A DNA stretch of 64,000 bases from Streptomyces sp. SUK 48 (GTDB taxonomy: Bacteria; Actinomycetota; Actinomycetes; Streptomycetales; Streptomycetaceae): contig NZ_CP045740.1 of assembly GCF_009650765.1 (NCBI RefSeq), forward strand, positions 5,060,001 through 5,124,000. The letters run 5' to 3'. The position numbers and the translations under genes were made by a program. Every line of letters starts with the position of its first letter. Position 1 is the first letter of the stretch. The notes beneath the pieces were generated by a model, which was not told the origin of the DNA, made no database searches, and worked only from the letters and a program-made list of their open reading frames with translations. Below are positions 33,571 through 43,032 of the stretch, in pieces.

Positions 33571-35265
33571 GTGCGGCCAGTCGGCAGCAAGTACCTGCTT
33601 GAGGAGCCGCTCGGACGCGGCGCCACAGGCACCGTCTGGCGTGCCCGCCAGCGCGAGACCGCGGGCGCGGAGGCGGCCGTCGCCGGCCAGCCGGGCGAAA
33701 CGGTCGCGATCAAGGTCTTGAAGGAAGAGCTGGCGAGCGACCCGGACATCGTGATGCGCTTCCTGCGCGAGCGCTCCGTCCTGCTCCGGCTCACCCACCC
33801 GAACATCGTCCGGGTCCGCGACCTGGTCGTGGAGGGCGAGCTGCTGGCGCTGGTCATGGACCTGGTCGACGGCCCCGACCTGCACCGCTACCTGCGCGAG
33901 AACGGCCCCCTGACGCCGGTCGCCGCCGCCCTGCTGACCGCGCAGGTCGCCGACGCGCTCGCCGTGAGCCACCGCGACGGCGTCGTGCACCGCGACCTGA
34001 AGCCCGCCAACGTGCTGCTGCGGCAGCGGGACGGCGAGATGCACCCGATGCTGACCGACTTCGGCATCGCCCGCCTCGCCGACTCCCCGGGCCTGACCCG
34101 CACCCAGGAGTTCGTCGGCACGCCCGCCTACGTCGCCCCGGAGTCCGCCGAGGGCCGCCCGCAGACCTCCGCCGTCGACGTCTACGGCGCCGGCATCCTG
34201 CTGTACGAGCTGGTCACCGGCCGTCCACCGTTCTCCGGCGCCACCTCGCTGGAGGTGCTGCACCAGCACCTCAGCGCCGAGGCGCGCCGGCCCTCCACCG
34301 TGCCGGACCCGCTGTGGACGGTGATCGAGCGCTGCCTGCGCAAGAACCCCCTGGAGCGGCCCAGCGCCGAGAACCTCGCGCGCGCCCTGCGGGTCGTCGC
34401 CGAGGGCATCGGGGTGCACGCGAACTCCGCCCAGATCGCGGCGGCCGAGGGCGTCGGCGCGCTGCTGGCCCCCGACCCGGCCCCGACCTCGGTGCCGGGC
34501 GAGCCGGGCATCGCCGGCGCGGCGGACCCCACGCAGGTGCTGCCGACCGGGTCCCCGCAGGGCTCGTACGACCCGAACGGCGCCACCAGCGTCCTGCCGC
34601 ACACCGCGGGGCCCACCGGTGCCGCCGACCCCACCGCCGTCCTGCCGCACACCGGCGCGGCCGATCCGACGGCCGTGCTCCCGAACACCGGACCGCAGGG
34701 CGCCGGGCCCGACCAGCCGCACCCCTGGCAGAACCAGCTGCGGGCCGCCCGGGACCGCAATGAGCAGACGCAGATCCAGTACCTCTCCCCGGAGGACGAC
34801 CCGCTGCACCACCGGCCCCAACGGCAGGTGGCCCGCCCGCAGCAGCAGCCGCGGCAGGCGCCGCAGCCGCGCCCCCAGCAGCCGCAGCAGCGCGGCCGGC
34901 AGCAGGGGCAGGGCCAGGGCCAGCAGGGGTATCAGCAGGGGTACGGCTACGCGACCCAGCAGCCGCAGCAGCACCAGCCGCAGCGCCGGCCCCAGCAGTA
35001 CGACCCGCCGCCGCAGCCGCAGCGGCCCGCGCGGGAGCCCAGGGCGCCGCGGCAGCGCAGCGCCAACCCGATGAAGATCCCCGGGCTCGGCTGCCTGAAG
35101 GGCTGCCTGTTCACGATCGTCATCCTGGTGGTGGCGAGCTGGCTGATCTGGGAGCTGACCCCGCTGCACACCTGGGTCGGCCAGGGCCGCGGCTACTGGC
35201 ACGAGCTGTCCCACTGGGCGAACCAGGCGGGCCGCTGGATGAAGGACCTGGGCGGCGGCAACTGA
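33571..35265 (+). CDS. Transmembrane Ser/Thr protein kinase (PkaA-like)
   Basis: 564 aa from GTG (VRPVGSKYLLEEPLGRG) with AGGGAG upstream. The N-terminal kinase domain has the P-loop LGRGATGTVW, catalytic Lys in VAIKVLKEEL, HRDLKPANVLL, DFGIARL and the APE-like APESAEG. A ~180-residue linker is repetitive (AADPTAVLPHTG) then Gln/Pro-rich (QGQGQGQQGYQQGYGY). One membrane helix follows (LFTIVILVVASWLIWEL) with a short extracellular tail. No PASTA repeats. It forms a tandem with the next kinase. Confidence 0.9.
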   Translation: MRPVGSKYLLEEPLGRGATGTVWRARQRETAGAEAAVAGQPGETVAIKVLKEELASDPDIVMRFLRERSVLLRLTHPNIVRVRDLVVEGELLALVMDLVDGPDLHRYLRENGPLTPVAAALLTAQVADALAVSHRDGVVHRDLKPANVLLRQRDGEMHPMLTDFGIARLADSPGLTRTQEFVGTPAYVAPESAEGRPQTSAVDVYGAGILLYELVTGRPPFSGATSLEVLHQHLSAEARRPSTVPDPLWTVIERCLRKNPLERPSAENLARALRVVAEGIGVHANSAQIAAAEGVGALLAPDPAPTSVPGEPGIAGAADPTQVLPTGSPQGSYDPNGATSVLPHTAGPTGAADPTAVLPHTGAADPTAVLPNTGPQGAGPDQPHPWQNQLRAARDRNEQTQIQYLSPEDDPLHHRPQRQVARPQQQPRQAPQPRPQQPQQRGRQQGQGQGQQGYQQGYGYATQQPQQHQPQRRPQQYDPPPQPQRPAREPRAPRQRSANPMKIPGLGCLKGCLFTIVILVVASWLIWELTPLHTWVGQGRGYWHELSHWANQAGRWMKDLGGGN

Positions 35266-35377
35266 CCCGTCAGGTTGGAGATTTGTCGACATCTGGCGGG
35301 TGATTTCCGCCGCCGCGGTGAAGGTTGGCTCGCCGGACGCGTAGTTTTAACGACAACACGCGTCTGTAGGAGCAGTC

Positions 35378-36609
35378 TTGGCACGGAAGATCGGCAGCCG
35401 GTACACCGCGCACCAGATCCTGGGACGGGGCAGCGCCGGCACGGTGTGGCTGGGCGAGGGGCCCGAGGGTCCCGTCGCGATCAAGCTGCTGCGGGAGGAC
35501 CTCGCCTCGGACCAGGAGCTGGTCGGGCGCTTCGTCCAGGAGCGCACGGCGCTGCTCGGGCTGGAGCACCCGCACATCGTCACCGTGCGCGACCTCGTCG
35601 TCGACGGCAATGACCTGGCCCTGGTGATGGACCTGGTGCGCGGCACCGATCTGCGCACCCGCCTCGAACGGGAGCGCAGGCTCGCTCCCGAGGCCGCGGT
35701 GGCGATCGTCGCCGATGTCGCGGACGCGCTGGCCGCGGCGCACGCGGCGGGGGTCGTGCACCGGGACGTCAAGCCGGAGAACGTGCTGCTCGACATGCAG
35801 GGCCCGCTCGGCCCCGGCGGCGCGCACCCCGCGCTGCTGACCGACTTCGGGGTGGCCAAGCTGATCGACGCGCCGCGCCGGACGCGCGCCACGAAGATCA
35901 TCGGTACGCCGGACTACCTGGCCCCGAGATCGTCGAGGGGCTGCCCCCGCGGGCCTCCGTGGACATCTACGCGCTGGCCACGGTGCTGTACGAGCTGCTG
36001 GCGGGCTTCACCCCCTTCGGCGGCGGCCACCCGGGCGCGGTGCTGCGCCGCCATGTCACCGAGACGGTGGTCCCCCTCCCCGGCATCCCCGAGGAGCTGT
36101 GGCAGCTGATCGTGCAGTGCCTCGCCAAGGCACCCGCCTCCCGGCTGCGGGCGTCCGAACTGGCGGCGCGGCTGCGGGAGCAGTTGCCGACGCTGGCCGG
36201 GCTGCCGCCGCTGGACGTGGACGAGCCGGACCTCTCCGAGGAGGCGGCCGAGGAGGAACCGGCGGCGCCCGCGGCTCCGGCGGGGGGTGCGCCGGTACGA
36301 CGACGGGGCGCGGTCTCCCTCGTCCAGGGCGCCCGGCCCGACTCCAACCGCGACACCCACACGTCGATGCGGGTGCCCGCCCCCGACGAGCTGGCCGGCG
36401 GCGCGCACGGCACGGCCCGGGCACCGCGTCCGGCGGGAGCCCCCCGGCCGGGCTCGGCGAAACACCGCGCGGCGGTTCGGCGGCGCCGGATCACGCTGGG
36501 GGTGGCCGGGGTGGCGGTGGCGGCGCTGGTGTCGGTCGGCGCGTGGTGGGCGACGTCGGACTCCCCGGCGGACTCCCCGCGCCCGGCGTCCACGTCGTCC
36601 GCCCCCTGA
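35378..36609 (+). pseudogene. Second Ser/Thr protein kinase (PkaB-like), frameshifted
   Basis: TTG start with GGAG 6 nt upstream. The kinase core is complete up to the activation segment: LGRGSAGTVW, HRDVKPENVLL, DFGVAKL, GTPDYLAP. At 35922-35925 one C is missing from the run (GCCCCGAG; GCCCCCGAG would restore APEIVEGLPPRASVDIYALA). The remaining frame from VDIYALATVLYELLAG onward encodes a normal C-lobe, an acidic linker and one membrane helix (ITLGVAGVAVAALVSVGAWW). If real, the frameshift removes the C-lobe. If it is an error, the gene is an intact 410-aa membrane kinase. Confidence 0.85.
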
Positions 36610-36655
36610 CCCCGGCGCGGCGGAGGTCGCTTGCCACAGCCGTTACGCTTGAACC

Positions 36656-37762
36656 GTGGCAGTCGTCGATGTATCCGAAGAGCTGAAGTCCCTCTCCTCG
36701 ACCATGGAGTCGATCGAGGCCGTCCTGGACCTCGACAAGATGAGGGCAGATATCGCCGCGCTTGAGGAGCAGGCGGCGGTCCCGTCCCTGTGGGACAACC
36801 CGGACGAGGCGCAGAAGATCACCAGCAAGCTCTCCCACCTCCAGGCCGAGGTCAGGAAGGCGGAGGCGCTGCGCGGTCGCATCGACGACCTCTCGGTCCT
36901 CTTCGAGATGGCCGAGGAGGAGGACGACCCGGACACCCGCGCCGAGGCCGAGTCCGAGCTGGCCTCCGTACGCAAGGCGCTGGACGAGATGGAGGTCCGT
37001 ACCCTCCTGTCCGGCGAGTACGACTCCCGCGAGGCCCTGGTCAACATCCGCGCCGAGGCCGGGGGCGTCGACGCCGCCGACTTCGCCGAGAAGCTCCAGC
37101 GCATGTACCTGCGCTGGGCCGAGCAGCGCGGCTACAAGACGGAGCTCATCGAGACGTCGTACGCCGAAGAGGCCGGCATCAAGTCGACCACCTTCTCCGT
37201 GCAGGCGCCGTACGCCTACGGCACCCTCTCCGTCGAGCAGGGCACCCACCGCCTGGTGCGCATCTCGCCCTTCGACAACCAGGGCCGCCGCCAGACCTCC
37301 TTCGCCGGTGTCGAGGTGCTGCCCGTGGTCGAGCAGTCCGACCACGTCGAGATCGACGAGTCCGAGCTGCGGATCGACGTCTACCGTTCCTCCGGTCCCG
37401 GTGGCCAGGGCGTCAACACGACCGACTCCGCGGTCCGCATCACCCACCTGCCCACCGGCATCGTGGTCTCCTGCCAGAACGAGCGGTCGCAGATCCAGAA
37501 CCGCGCCACCGCGATGAACGTCCTCCAGGCCAAGCTGCTGGAGCGCCGCCGCCAGGAGGAGCAGGCCAGGATGGACGCCCTGAAGGGCGACGGCGGCAAC
37601 TCCTGGGGCAACCAGATGCGTTCGTACGTGCTCCACCCGTACCAGATGGTCAAGGACCTGCGCACCGAGCACGAGGTCGGCAACCCCGAGGCCGTGTTCA
37701 ACGGCGAGATCGACGGTTTCCTGGAAGCCGGAATTCGCTGGCGCAAGCAGCAGGAGAAGTAA
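36656..37762 (+). CDS. prfB: Peptide chain release factor 2
   Basis: 368 aa from GTG. The stop-codon recognition tripeptide Ser204-Pro205-Phe206 (RISPFDN) and peptidyl-hydrolysis motif Gly249-Gly250-Gln251 (SGPGGQGVN) are present. There is no in-frame UGA and no programmed frameshift as in E. coli. A TACGCT -10-like element lies 6 nt before the GTG, suggesting a leaderless mRNA. RF2 terminates at UGA/UAA, and UGA is the major stop here. Confidence 0.97.
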   Translation: MAVVDVSEELKSLSSTMESIEAVLDLDKMRADIAALEEQAAVPSLWDNPDEAQKITSKLSHLQAEVRKAEALRGRIDDLSVLFEMAEEEDDPDTRAEAESELASVRKALDEMEVRTLLSGEYDSREALVNIRAEAGGVDAADFAEKLQRMYLRWAEQRGYKTELIETSYAEEAGIKSTTFSVQAPYAYGTLSVEQGTHRLVRISPFDNQGRRQTSFAGVEVLPVVEQSDHVEIDESELRIDVYRSSGPGGQGVNTTDSAVRITHLPTGIVVSCQNERSQIQNRATAMNVLQAKLLERRRQEEQARMDALKGDGGNSWGNQMRSYVLHPYQMVKDLRTEHEVGNPEAVFNGEIDGFLEAGIRWRKQQEK

Positions 37763-37775
37763 CTTTGTCGACATG

Positions 37776-37810
37776 ACAACTGCCGCCCGAGTGGCGGCAG
37801 TTGTTGTTTT
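37776..37810 (+). terminator. Rho-independent-type terminator of prfB
   Basis: Perfect 12-bp stem ACAACTGCCGCC / GGCGGCAGTTGT with a 5-nt loop followed by TGTTTT, 13 bp after the stop. Confidence 0.9.
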
Positions 37811-38068
37811 GTCTGGCTTTTACATCACAGTCACACGCGCCAAATCCCCCTGAAAGCCCTCCGGTTCGGGCAAAGCGGCCAGAACGCCCTTGACGTTGCT
37901 ATGAAAAATCGGAAGGGTGAGCGCGGCATGCGTGTAACTGGGGAGCATGTGAACCGGGGGCGCCGAATCGCTCGACCTTGATTCGGGCTTCGTCAGCTGC
38001 CTCCGTCGATCACGGCCAGCCCCATCGCGCGGCCTCCTTGACGAACAGCTACTGGGGGTAGCAGCCAT
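37811..38068 (+). promoter_or_regulatory. Leader of the LAETG surface protein gene
   Basis: 258 bp. It contains CCGAATC-N10-GATTCGG (37963-37986), a possible 5'-UTR stem, and ACTGGGGGTAG before the start. A TTGACG element at about 37889 could be a -35 box, but no matching -10 is clear. Confidence 0.4.
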
Positions 38069-38947
38069 ATGACGAAGAAGACGCGGATCCGGGTCGCGCG
38101 GATAGCCGCGGGCGCCGTGATCGCGGCCGGTGCGTCCCTGACGGCCGCCGGTGCGGCCTCCGCCCTGGACCTCGATGTCCACGCGGGCCCGATCAACCTC
38201 GGTGTGAAGGCCGACGACCCCTGCGACCCGGTGGGAGTCTGCGACTCCACCGGTGGGGACCCCTCCACCACGGGTGGCGACCCGTCCACGACCGGTGGGG
38301 ACCCGTCCACGACGGGCGGTGACCCCTCCACGACCGGCGGCGACCCGTCCACCACGGGCGGCGACCCCTCCACCACCGGCGGGGACCCGTCCACGACCGG
38401 TGGGGACCCGTCCACCACGGGCGGCGACCCCTCCACGACCGGCGGGGACCCGTCCACCACCGGTGGGGACCCCTCCACCACGGGCGGCGACCCCTCCACC
38501 ACGGGTGGCGACCCGTCCACGACGGGCGGTGACCCCTCCACGACCGGCGGCGACCCGTCCACCACGGGCGGCGACCCCTCCACGACCGGCGGCAGCGGAA
38601 GCTCCGGCGGCCAGGGCAACTCCGGCGGCACCGGCGGCGGCGGTCACCACGGCGGGGGCACCGGCGGCGGCGGTCACCACGGTGGCGGCACCGGCGGCGG
38701 CTCCGGCACCGGTGGCGACAGCCCGCAGGGCGGCGGCAACGACAACGCCACCCAGGAGGAGGGCTCCTCGGCGCTCACCAACACCGGGTCGGACAGCCCG
38801 CAGCCGCAGACCGGCGGCAAGCAGCTCGCCGAGACCGGTGCCGGGCAGACCACGTTCCTGGTCATCGGCGCCGCGACGATGATCGCCGGCGGCATCGGCT
38901 TCCGTATCCTGCCGCGCCTGGCGGGCCGGGGCGGCGCGGCCGCCTGA
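38069..38947 (+). CDS. Repeat-rich cell-surface protein with LAETG sortase signal
   Basis: 292 aa. It has a signal peptide (KKTRIRVARIAAGAVIAAGA to SALDLD), a short domain with two Cys (DDPCDPVGVCDS), 16 exact GGDPSTT heptads, a Gly/His-rich spacer (GGGGHHGGGTGGGG), then LAETG, a hydrophobic helix and an Arg-containing tail. The LAxTG form is used by Streptomyces class E sortases, so it should be covalently attached to peptidoglycan. The repeat arm looks like a stalk. Ligand or role unknown. Confidence 0.88.
   Translation: MTKKTRIRVARIAAGAVIAAGASLTAAGAASALDLDVHAGPINLGVKADDPCDPVGVCDSTGGDPSTTGGDPSTTGGDPSTTGGDPSTTGGDPSTTGGDPSTTGGDPSTTGGDPSTTGGDPSTTGGDPSTTGGDPSTTGGDPSTTGGDPSTTGGDPSTTGGDPSTTGGDPSTTGGSGSSGGQGNSGGTGGGGHHGGGTGGGGHHGGGTGGGSGTGGDSPQGGGNDNATQEEGSSALTNTGSDSPQPQTGGKQLAETGAGQTTFLVIGAATMIAGGIGFRILPRLAGRGGAAA
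38252..38587 (+). repeat. Sixteen 21-bp tandem repeats coding GGDPSTT
   Basis: Every unit is 21 bp and encodes the same heptad, while third codon positions vary (GGT/GGC/GGG, CCC/CCG, ACC/ACG). Subsets of variants recur in blocks, consistent with expansion by recombination and selection on the peptide. Confidence 0.97.
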
Positions 38948-38990
38948 CGGCAGCCGGGCGGTAGCCGCCCGCGCACCCGGCGCACGCGCA

Positions 38991-39018
38991 AGGGCCCGGA
39001 GCATCCGCTCCGGGCCCT
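38991..39018. terminator. Bidirectional terminator after the LAETG gene
   Basis: AGGGCCCGGAGC-ATCC-GCTCCGGGCCCT, a perfect 12-bp stem with a 4-nt loop, lies between converging genes. Confidence 0.88.
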
Positions 39019-39058
39019 GACGGGTTTCTGGGGCTTTTCTCGGCCGCTTCTTACCTGG

Positions 39059-39250
39059 TCAGGCCGTCTGGTGGGCCAGCAGCGCCACCGCGGCGATCAG
39101 CACCGCGAGCAGCGCGATCAGCGCCATCGGGTTGACCCCGCCCAGGAAGCCCTCCTGCTGAAGACGCGCGCGGTTGGCACGGCACACCGGGCACCGGCCC
39201 TCGCTCACGGGCGCCGCGCAGTTCGCGCACACCAACCGGTCGTACGTCAT
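39059..39250 (-). CDS. Small zinc-ribbon membrane protein
   Basis: 63 aa from ATG. Four cysteines in two CxxC pairs (LVCANCAAP and RCPVCRANR) form a probable zinc ribbon, and a C-terminal helix ([20 protein letters not shown]) anchors it in the membrane with the ribbon in the cytoplasm. Divergent from ftsE. No family function is known to me. Confidence 0.75.
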   Translation of the reverse strand: MTYDRLVCANCAAPVSEGRCPVCRANRARLQQEGFLGGVNPMALIALLAVLIAAVALLAHQTA

Positions 39251-39456
39251 GCGCTCGCCCTCCTCGCACCGGCCGTATCACTTCGTACAACGCTCACCAG
39301 AACGCGAACGTTCCCCTCCCACTGTGCCAGTTTCCGTCGCGCCGTGCGCGGGGCAAAAGCGTACAAGTCTTGCCCAACCTCAGCCTGCGCCTGCGCTTGC
39401 GCACCCGGTTCGCGTATGGTCACGCTCATCTACCCCCGGCGACCCGTGGTGCATCC

Positions 39457-40146
39457 GTGATCCGATTCGACAATGTCTCCAAGGTCTACCCCAAGCAGAC
39501 CCGTCCCGCACTCAGGGATGTCTCCCTGGAAGTGGAAAAGGGCGAGTTCGTCTTCCTCGTGGGGTCCTCCGGCTCCGGAAAGTCCACTTTTCTGCGGCTG
39601 GTCCTCCGTGAGGAGCGGTGCAGTCACGGCCAGGTGCACGTGCTGGGCAAGGACCTCGCCCGCCTCTCCAACTGGAAGGTGCCGCAGATGCGCCGCCAGC
39701 TGGGGACCGTCTTCCAGGACTTCCGCCTGCTGCCCAACAAGACGGTCGCGGAGAACGTGGCCTTCGCGCAGGAGGTGATCGGCAAGTCCCGCGGCGAGAT
39801 CCGCAAGTCCGTGCCCCAGGTGCTCGACCTCGTCGGCCTCGGCGGCAAGGAGGACCGGATGCCCGGCGAGCTGTCCGGCGGTGAGCAGCAGCGGGTGGCC
39901 ATCGCGCGCGCGTTCGTCAACCGGCCCAAGCTGCTGATCGCCGACGAGCCCACCGGCAACCTCGACCCGCAGACCTCCGTCGGCATCATGAAGCTGCTCG
40001 ACCGGATCAACCGGACGGGCACCACCGTCATCATGGCGACGCACGACCAGAACATCGTGGACCAGATGCGCAAGCGCGTCATCGAGCTGGAGAAGGGCCG
40101 CCTCGTCCGCGACCAGACCCGCGGCGTCTACGGCTACCAGCACTGA
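39457..40146 (+). CDS. ftsE: Cell division ATP-binding protein FtsE
   Basis: 229 aa from GTG. Walker A GSSGSGKS at residues 37-44, the signature [14 protein letters not shown], Walker [14 protein letters not shown], and the H-loop MATHDQ. FtsE with FtsX forms an ABC-type complex that activates peptidoglycan hydrolases rather than transporting. It is followed by ftsX after 43 bp. Confidence 0.97.
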   Translation: MIRFDNVSKVYPKQTRPALRDVSLEVEKGEFVFLVGSSGSGKSTFLRLVLREERCSHGQVHVLGKDLARLSNWKVPQMRRQLGTVFQDFRLLPNKTVAENVAFAQEVIGKSRGEIRKSVPQVLDLVGLGGKEDRMPGELSGGEQQRVAIARAFVNRPKLLIADEPTGNLDPQTSVGIMKLLDRINRTGTTVIMATHDQNIVDQMRKRVIELEKGRLVRDQTRGVYGYQH

Positions 40147-40189
40147 CCGCGCGCCCCAGTTCGTCCACGGAAAGGCACAACCCGACGCC

Positions 40190-41107
40190 ATGCGCCCCCA
40201 GTTCGTCCTGTCGGAGATCGGTGTCGGTCTCCGCCGCAATCTGACGATGACCTTCGCGGTCATCGTCTCCGTCGCCCTGTCCCTGGCCCTGTTCGGCGGC
40301 TCGCTGCTGATGAGCGACCAGGTGAGCACCATGAAGGGCTACTGGTACGACAAGGTCAACGTCTCGATCTTCCTGTGCAACAAGCACGACGCCGAGCAGG
40401 ACGTGCACTGCGCCAAGGGCGCGGTCACCGAGGACCAGAAGAAGCAGATCCTCTCCGACCTGCAGAAGATGCCGATCGTCGAGAAGGTGTCGTACGAGTC
40501 GCAGGACCAGGCGTACAAGCACTACAAGGAGCAGTTCGGCAACTCCCCGCTGGCCGGCTCGCTGACGCCGGACCAGATGCAGGAGTCGTACCGGATCAAG
40601 CTCAAGGACCCGCAGAAGTACCAGGTGGTCGCGACCGCGTTCAACGGGCGCGACGGCGTGCAGTCGGTGCAGGACCAGAAGGGCATCCTGGACAACCTCT
40701 TCCAGCTGCTCAACCTGATGAACCGGGGCGCGCTCGGCGTGATGGCGCTCATGCTGTTCGTGGCGCTGCTGCTGATCGTCAACACCGTGCGCGTGTCGGC
40801 GTTCAGCCGTCGGCGTGAGACCGGGATCATGCGCCTGGTCGGCGCCTCCGGCTTCTACATCCAGGCGCCGTTCATCGCCGAGGCCGCGGTCGCCGGGCTC
40901 ATCGGCGGTGGCCTCGCCTGCGTCTTCCTGGTGGTCGGCCGGTACTTCACCATCGACCACGGCATGGACCTGTCGCACAAGCTGACGCTGATCAACTTCG
41001 TCGGCTGGGACTCGGTGCTGACCAAGCTGCCGCTGATCCTCGCGACCAGTGTGCTGATGCCGGCCCTGGCCGCGTTCTTCGCGCTGCGCAAGTACCTGAA
41101 GGTGTGA
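40190..41107 (+). CDS. ftsX: Cell division protein FtsX, permease-like
   Basis: 305 aa. A first membrane helix (MTFAVIVSVALSLALFGGSLL), an extracytoplasmic domain of ~150 residues with two Cys (FLCNKHDAEQDVHC) that is expected to contact a wall hydrolase, then three C-terminal helices. The typical RRETGIMRLVGASGFYI loop couples to FtsE. The Cys pair could form a disulfide outside. Confidence 0.96.
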   Translation: MRPQFVLSEIGVGLRRNLTMTFAVIVSVALSLALFGGSLLMSDQVSTMKGYWYDKVNVSIFLCNKHDAEQDVHCAKGAVTEDQKKQILSDLQKMPIVEKVSYESQDQAYKHYKEQFGNSPLAGSLTPDQMQESYRIKLKDPQKYQVVATAFNGRDGVQSVQDQKGILDNLFQLLNLMNRGALGVMALMLFVALLLIVNTVRVSAFSRRRETGIMRLVGASGFYIQAPFIAEAAVAGLIGGGLACVFLVVGRYFTIDHGMDLSHKLTLINFVGWDSVLTKLPLILATSVLMPALAAFFALRKYLKV

Positions 41108-41174
41108 CGCAAACCAAGGCGGTGGGCGGGGCAACGGGCCGTGACGAGGGGCCCGTTGTCCTAGACTCACCGCC

Positions 41175-42341
41175 ATGTCCGGCCGAGACCCGCTCTGTCC
41201 GCCTCGGCGCGCCCGCCAAGGGGCCGCGCTGACCTTGGTCTTCGCCGGAGTCATCGTCGCCGGAGCGGTCACCGGGGCCTTCCCGGACCCGGACCACACC
41301 GCCCGCCGTACGACGACGGTGCCCGTGGGCGCCGTACGCGACGAGGGCGTACGGGAGGCCGCCGCGCGCGCGATGGCCGACGGCACGTCCCCCATGGAGG
41401 CCGCCGAGCGGGCCGTCAGCCGCAGCGGGGACCGCTGGGGCGCCGTCTACTCCGAGGGCGAGTACCAGGAGTTCCAGGACTCCCTCGACGGCCGCTACAC
41501 CGGCGTCGGCCTCTCCGCGGCGCGCGAGCAGGACGGCCGTATCGAGGTCACCGGGGTGCGGCCCGGCTCGCCCGCCGCCGCGGCCGGCATCCGCACCGGC
41601 GACCGGCTGCGCAGTGTCGACGGCGCCCGCGCCGACGGCCTCCCGGTCACCGAGGTGGTCGCCCGGCTGCGCGGCGACGCCGACGACGCGCCCGCCGGCA
41701 CGACCGTCACGCTCGGCCTCCAGCGCGGCACCCGCGCCTGGTCCGAGAACCTGCGCCGGACGACGCTGACCACCGACTCGGTGAGCGTGCGCCGGCTGTC
41801 CGTGCGGACCACCCTGATCAGGATCGCCGCCTTCACCAAGGGCACCGGCGCCCAGGTCCGCGAGGCCCTGCGGGCCGCCCCGGCCGGCGACGGGATCGTG
41901 CTGGACCTGCGCGGCAACTCCGGCGGCCTGGTCACCGAGGCCGTGGCCACCGCCTCCGCCTTCCTGGACGGCGGCCTGGTCGCCACCTACGACGTCGACG
42001 GCGCCCAGCGCGCCCTGCACGCCACGCCCGGCGGGGACACCGCCCGCCCCCTGGTCGCCCTGGTCGACGGCGGCACCATGAGCGCGGCCGAACTGCTCAC
42101 CGGCGCCCTCCAGGACCGGGGCCGCGCGGTGGTGATCGGCTCCCGCACCTTCGGCAAGGGCTCCATCCAGATGCCGACGAACCTCCCCGACGGCTCGGTG
42201 GCCGAGCTGACCGTGGGCCACTACCGCACCCCCTGCGGGCACGCGGTCGACGGCCGGGGCATCACGCCGGACCTGGAGGCCGGGGACGGCGTCCTGGAGC
42301 GCGCCGAGACCGTGCTCGCCGGCCTGGGCGACGCCGATTAA
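41175..42341 (+). CDS. S41 family carboxyl-terminal processing protease with PDZ domain
   Basis: 388 aa. An N-terminal signal anchor (AALTLVFAGVIVAGAVTGAF) is followed by a PDZ domain (VTGVRPGSPAAAAGIRTGDRL) and the protease core with catalytic Ser303 (GGTMSAAEL) and Lys328 (TFGKGSIQ), 25 residues apart as in CtpA-type enzymes. It acts outside the membrane. Immediately downstream of ftsX, so it may process a wall hydrolase or division protein (inference). Confidence 0.93.
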   Translation: MSGRDPLCPPRRARQGAALTLVFAGVIVAGAVTGAFPDPDHTARRTTTVPVGAVRDEGVREAAARAMADGTSPMEAAERAVSRSGDRWGAVYSEGEYQEFQDSLDGRYTGVGLSAAREQDGRIEVTGVRPGSPAAAAGIRTGDRLRSVDGARADGLPVTEVVARLRGDADDAPAGTTVTLGLQRGTRAWSENLRRTTLTTDSVSVRRLSVRTTLIRIAAFTKGTGAQVREALRAAPAGDGIVLDLRGNSGGLVTEAVATASAFLDGGLVATYDVDGAQRALHATPGGDTARPLVALVDGGTMSAAELLTGALQDRGRAVVIGSRTFGKGSIQMPTNLPDGSVAELTVGHYRTPCGHAVDGRGITPDLEAGDGVLERAETVLAGLGDAD

Positions 42342-42386
42342 GGGCTGGCCGCGAGCCCCCCTCGTAGTGCGAAAATGGACGGCACT

Positions 42387-42941
42387 ATGAGCAAGGGAAT
42401 GTACGTACCGAAGGAGTCCCAGCCCAAGCAGGGCGGCGGGGCGGGCAAGACCAGGGACGGCGAGAAGGGCGGCAAGCGCAAGATCGTCGCCCAGAACAAG
42501 AAGGCCCGGCACGACTACGCGATCATCGACACCTTCGAGGCCGGGCTCGTGCTCACCGGCACCGAGGTCAAGTCGCTGCGCGAGGGCCGGACCTCGCTGA
42601 CCGACGGATTCGTCCAGATCGACCGGGGCGAGGCATGGCTGCACAACGCCCATATCCCCGAGTATCACCAGGGCAGCTGGACCAACCACTCCGCGCGCCG
42701 CAAGCGCAAGCTGCTGCTGCACCGCGAGGAGATCGACAAGCTGGAGTCCAAGGCCCAGGAGACCGGTCACACCATCGTGCCGCTCGCCCTGTACTTCCGG
42801 GACGGCCGCGCGAAGGCCGAGATCGCGCTCGCCCGGGGCAAGAAGGAGTACGACAAGCGGCAGACCCTGCGCGAGCAGCAGGACCGGCGCGAGTCGGACC
42901 GCGCCATCGCGGCGGCGAAGCGCAGGCAGCGCGGCGTGTAG
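42387..42941 (+). CDS. smpB: SsrA-binding protein SmpB
   Basis: 184 aa from the second of three nearby in-frame ATGs (42375, 42387, 42399). The core begins [14 protein letters not shown] and includes [41 protein letters not shown] and [18 protein letters not shown]. The tail is basic. The ~25-residue N-terminal Gly/Lys-rich extension is longer than in E. coli. It delivers tmRNA (next gene) to stalled ribosomes. Confidence 0.96.
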   Translation: MSKGMYVPKESQPKQGGGAGKTRDGEKGGKRKIVAQNKKARHDYAIIDTFEAGLVLTGTEVKSLREGRTSLTDGFVQIDRGEAWLHNAHIPEYHQGSWTNHSARRKRKLLLHREEIDKLESKAQETGHTIVPLALYFRDGRAKAEIALARGKKEYDKRQTLREQQDRRESDRAIAAAKRRQRGV

Positions 42942-42976
42942 GGGGAATACGGTGGCACGGGGCCGCGTTGTTCCCG

Positions 42977-42982
42977 TACGAT
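42977..42982 (+). promoter_or_regulatory. Possible -10 box of ssrA (TACGAT)
   Basis: TACGAT lies 51 bp before the mature tmRNA 5' end. A precursor starting near 42990 would need RNase P trimming. No clear -35 box. Confidence 0.35.
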
Positions 42983-43032
42983 GGCGGCAGCATCGGACGA
43001 CAGTCCGGTGCGCACCTTGAAAAAACAACATG

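Noticed and set aside
36656-37762. Programmed frameshift in prfB
   Set aside because: The frame is continuous from GTG to stop with no in-frame UGA near codon 26.
38252-38587. Regular repeats that might suggest a CRISPR array
   Set aside because: Units are contiguous, 21 bp with no spacers, in frame and encode a peptide repeat. No cas gene is present.
37993-38631. Antisense open frame with SPPVVDG repeats opposite the LAETG gene
   Set aside because: It mirrors the 21-bp repeats and has no RBS or homologous features.
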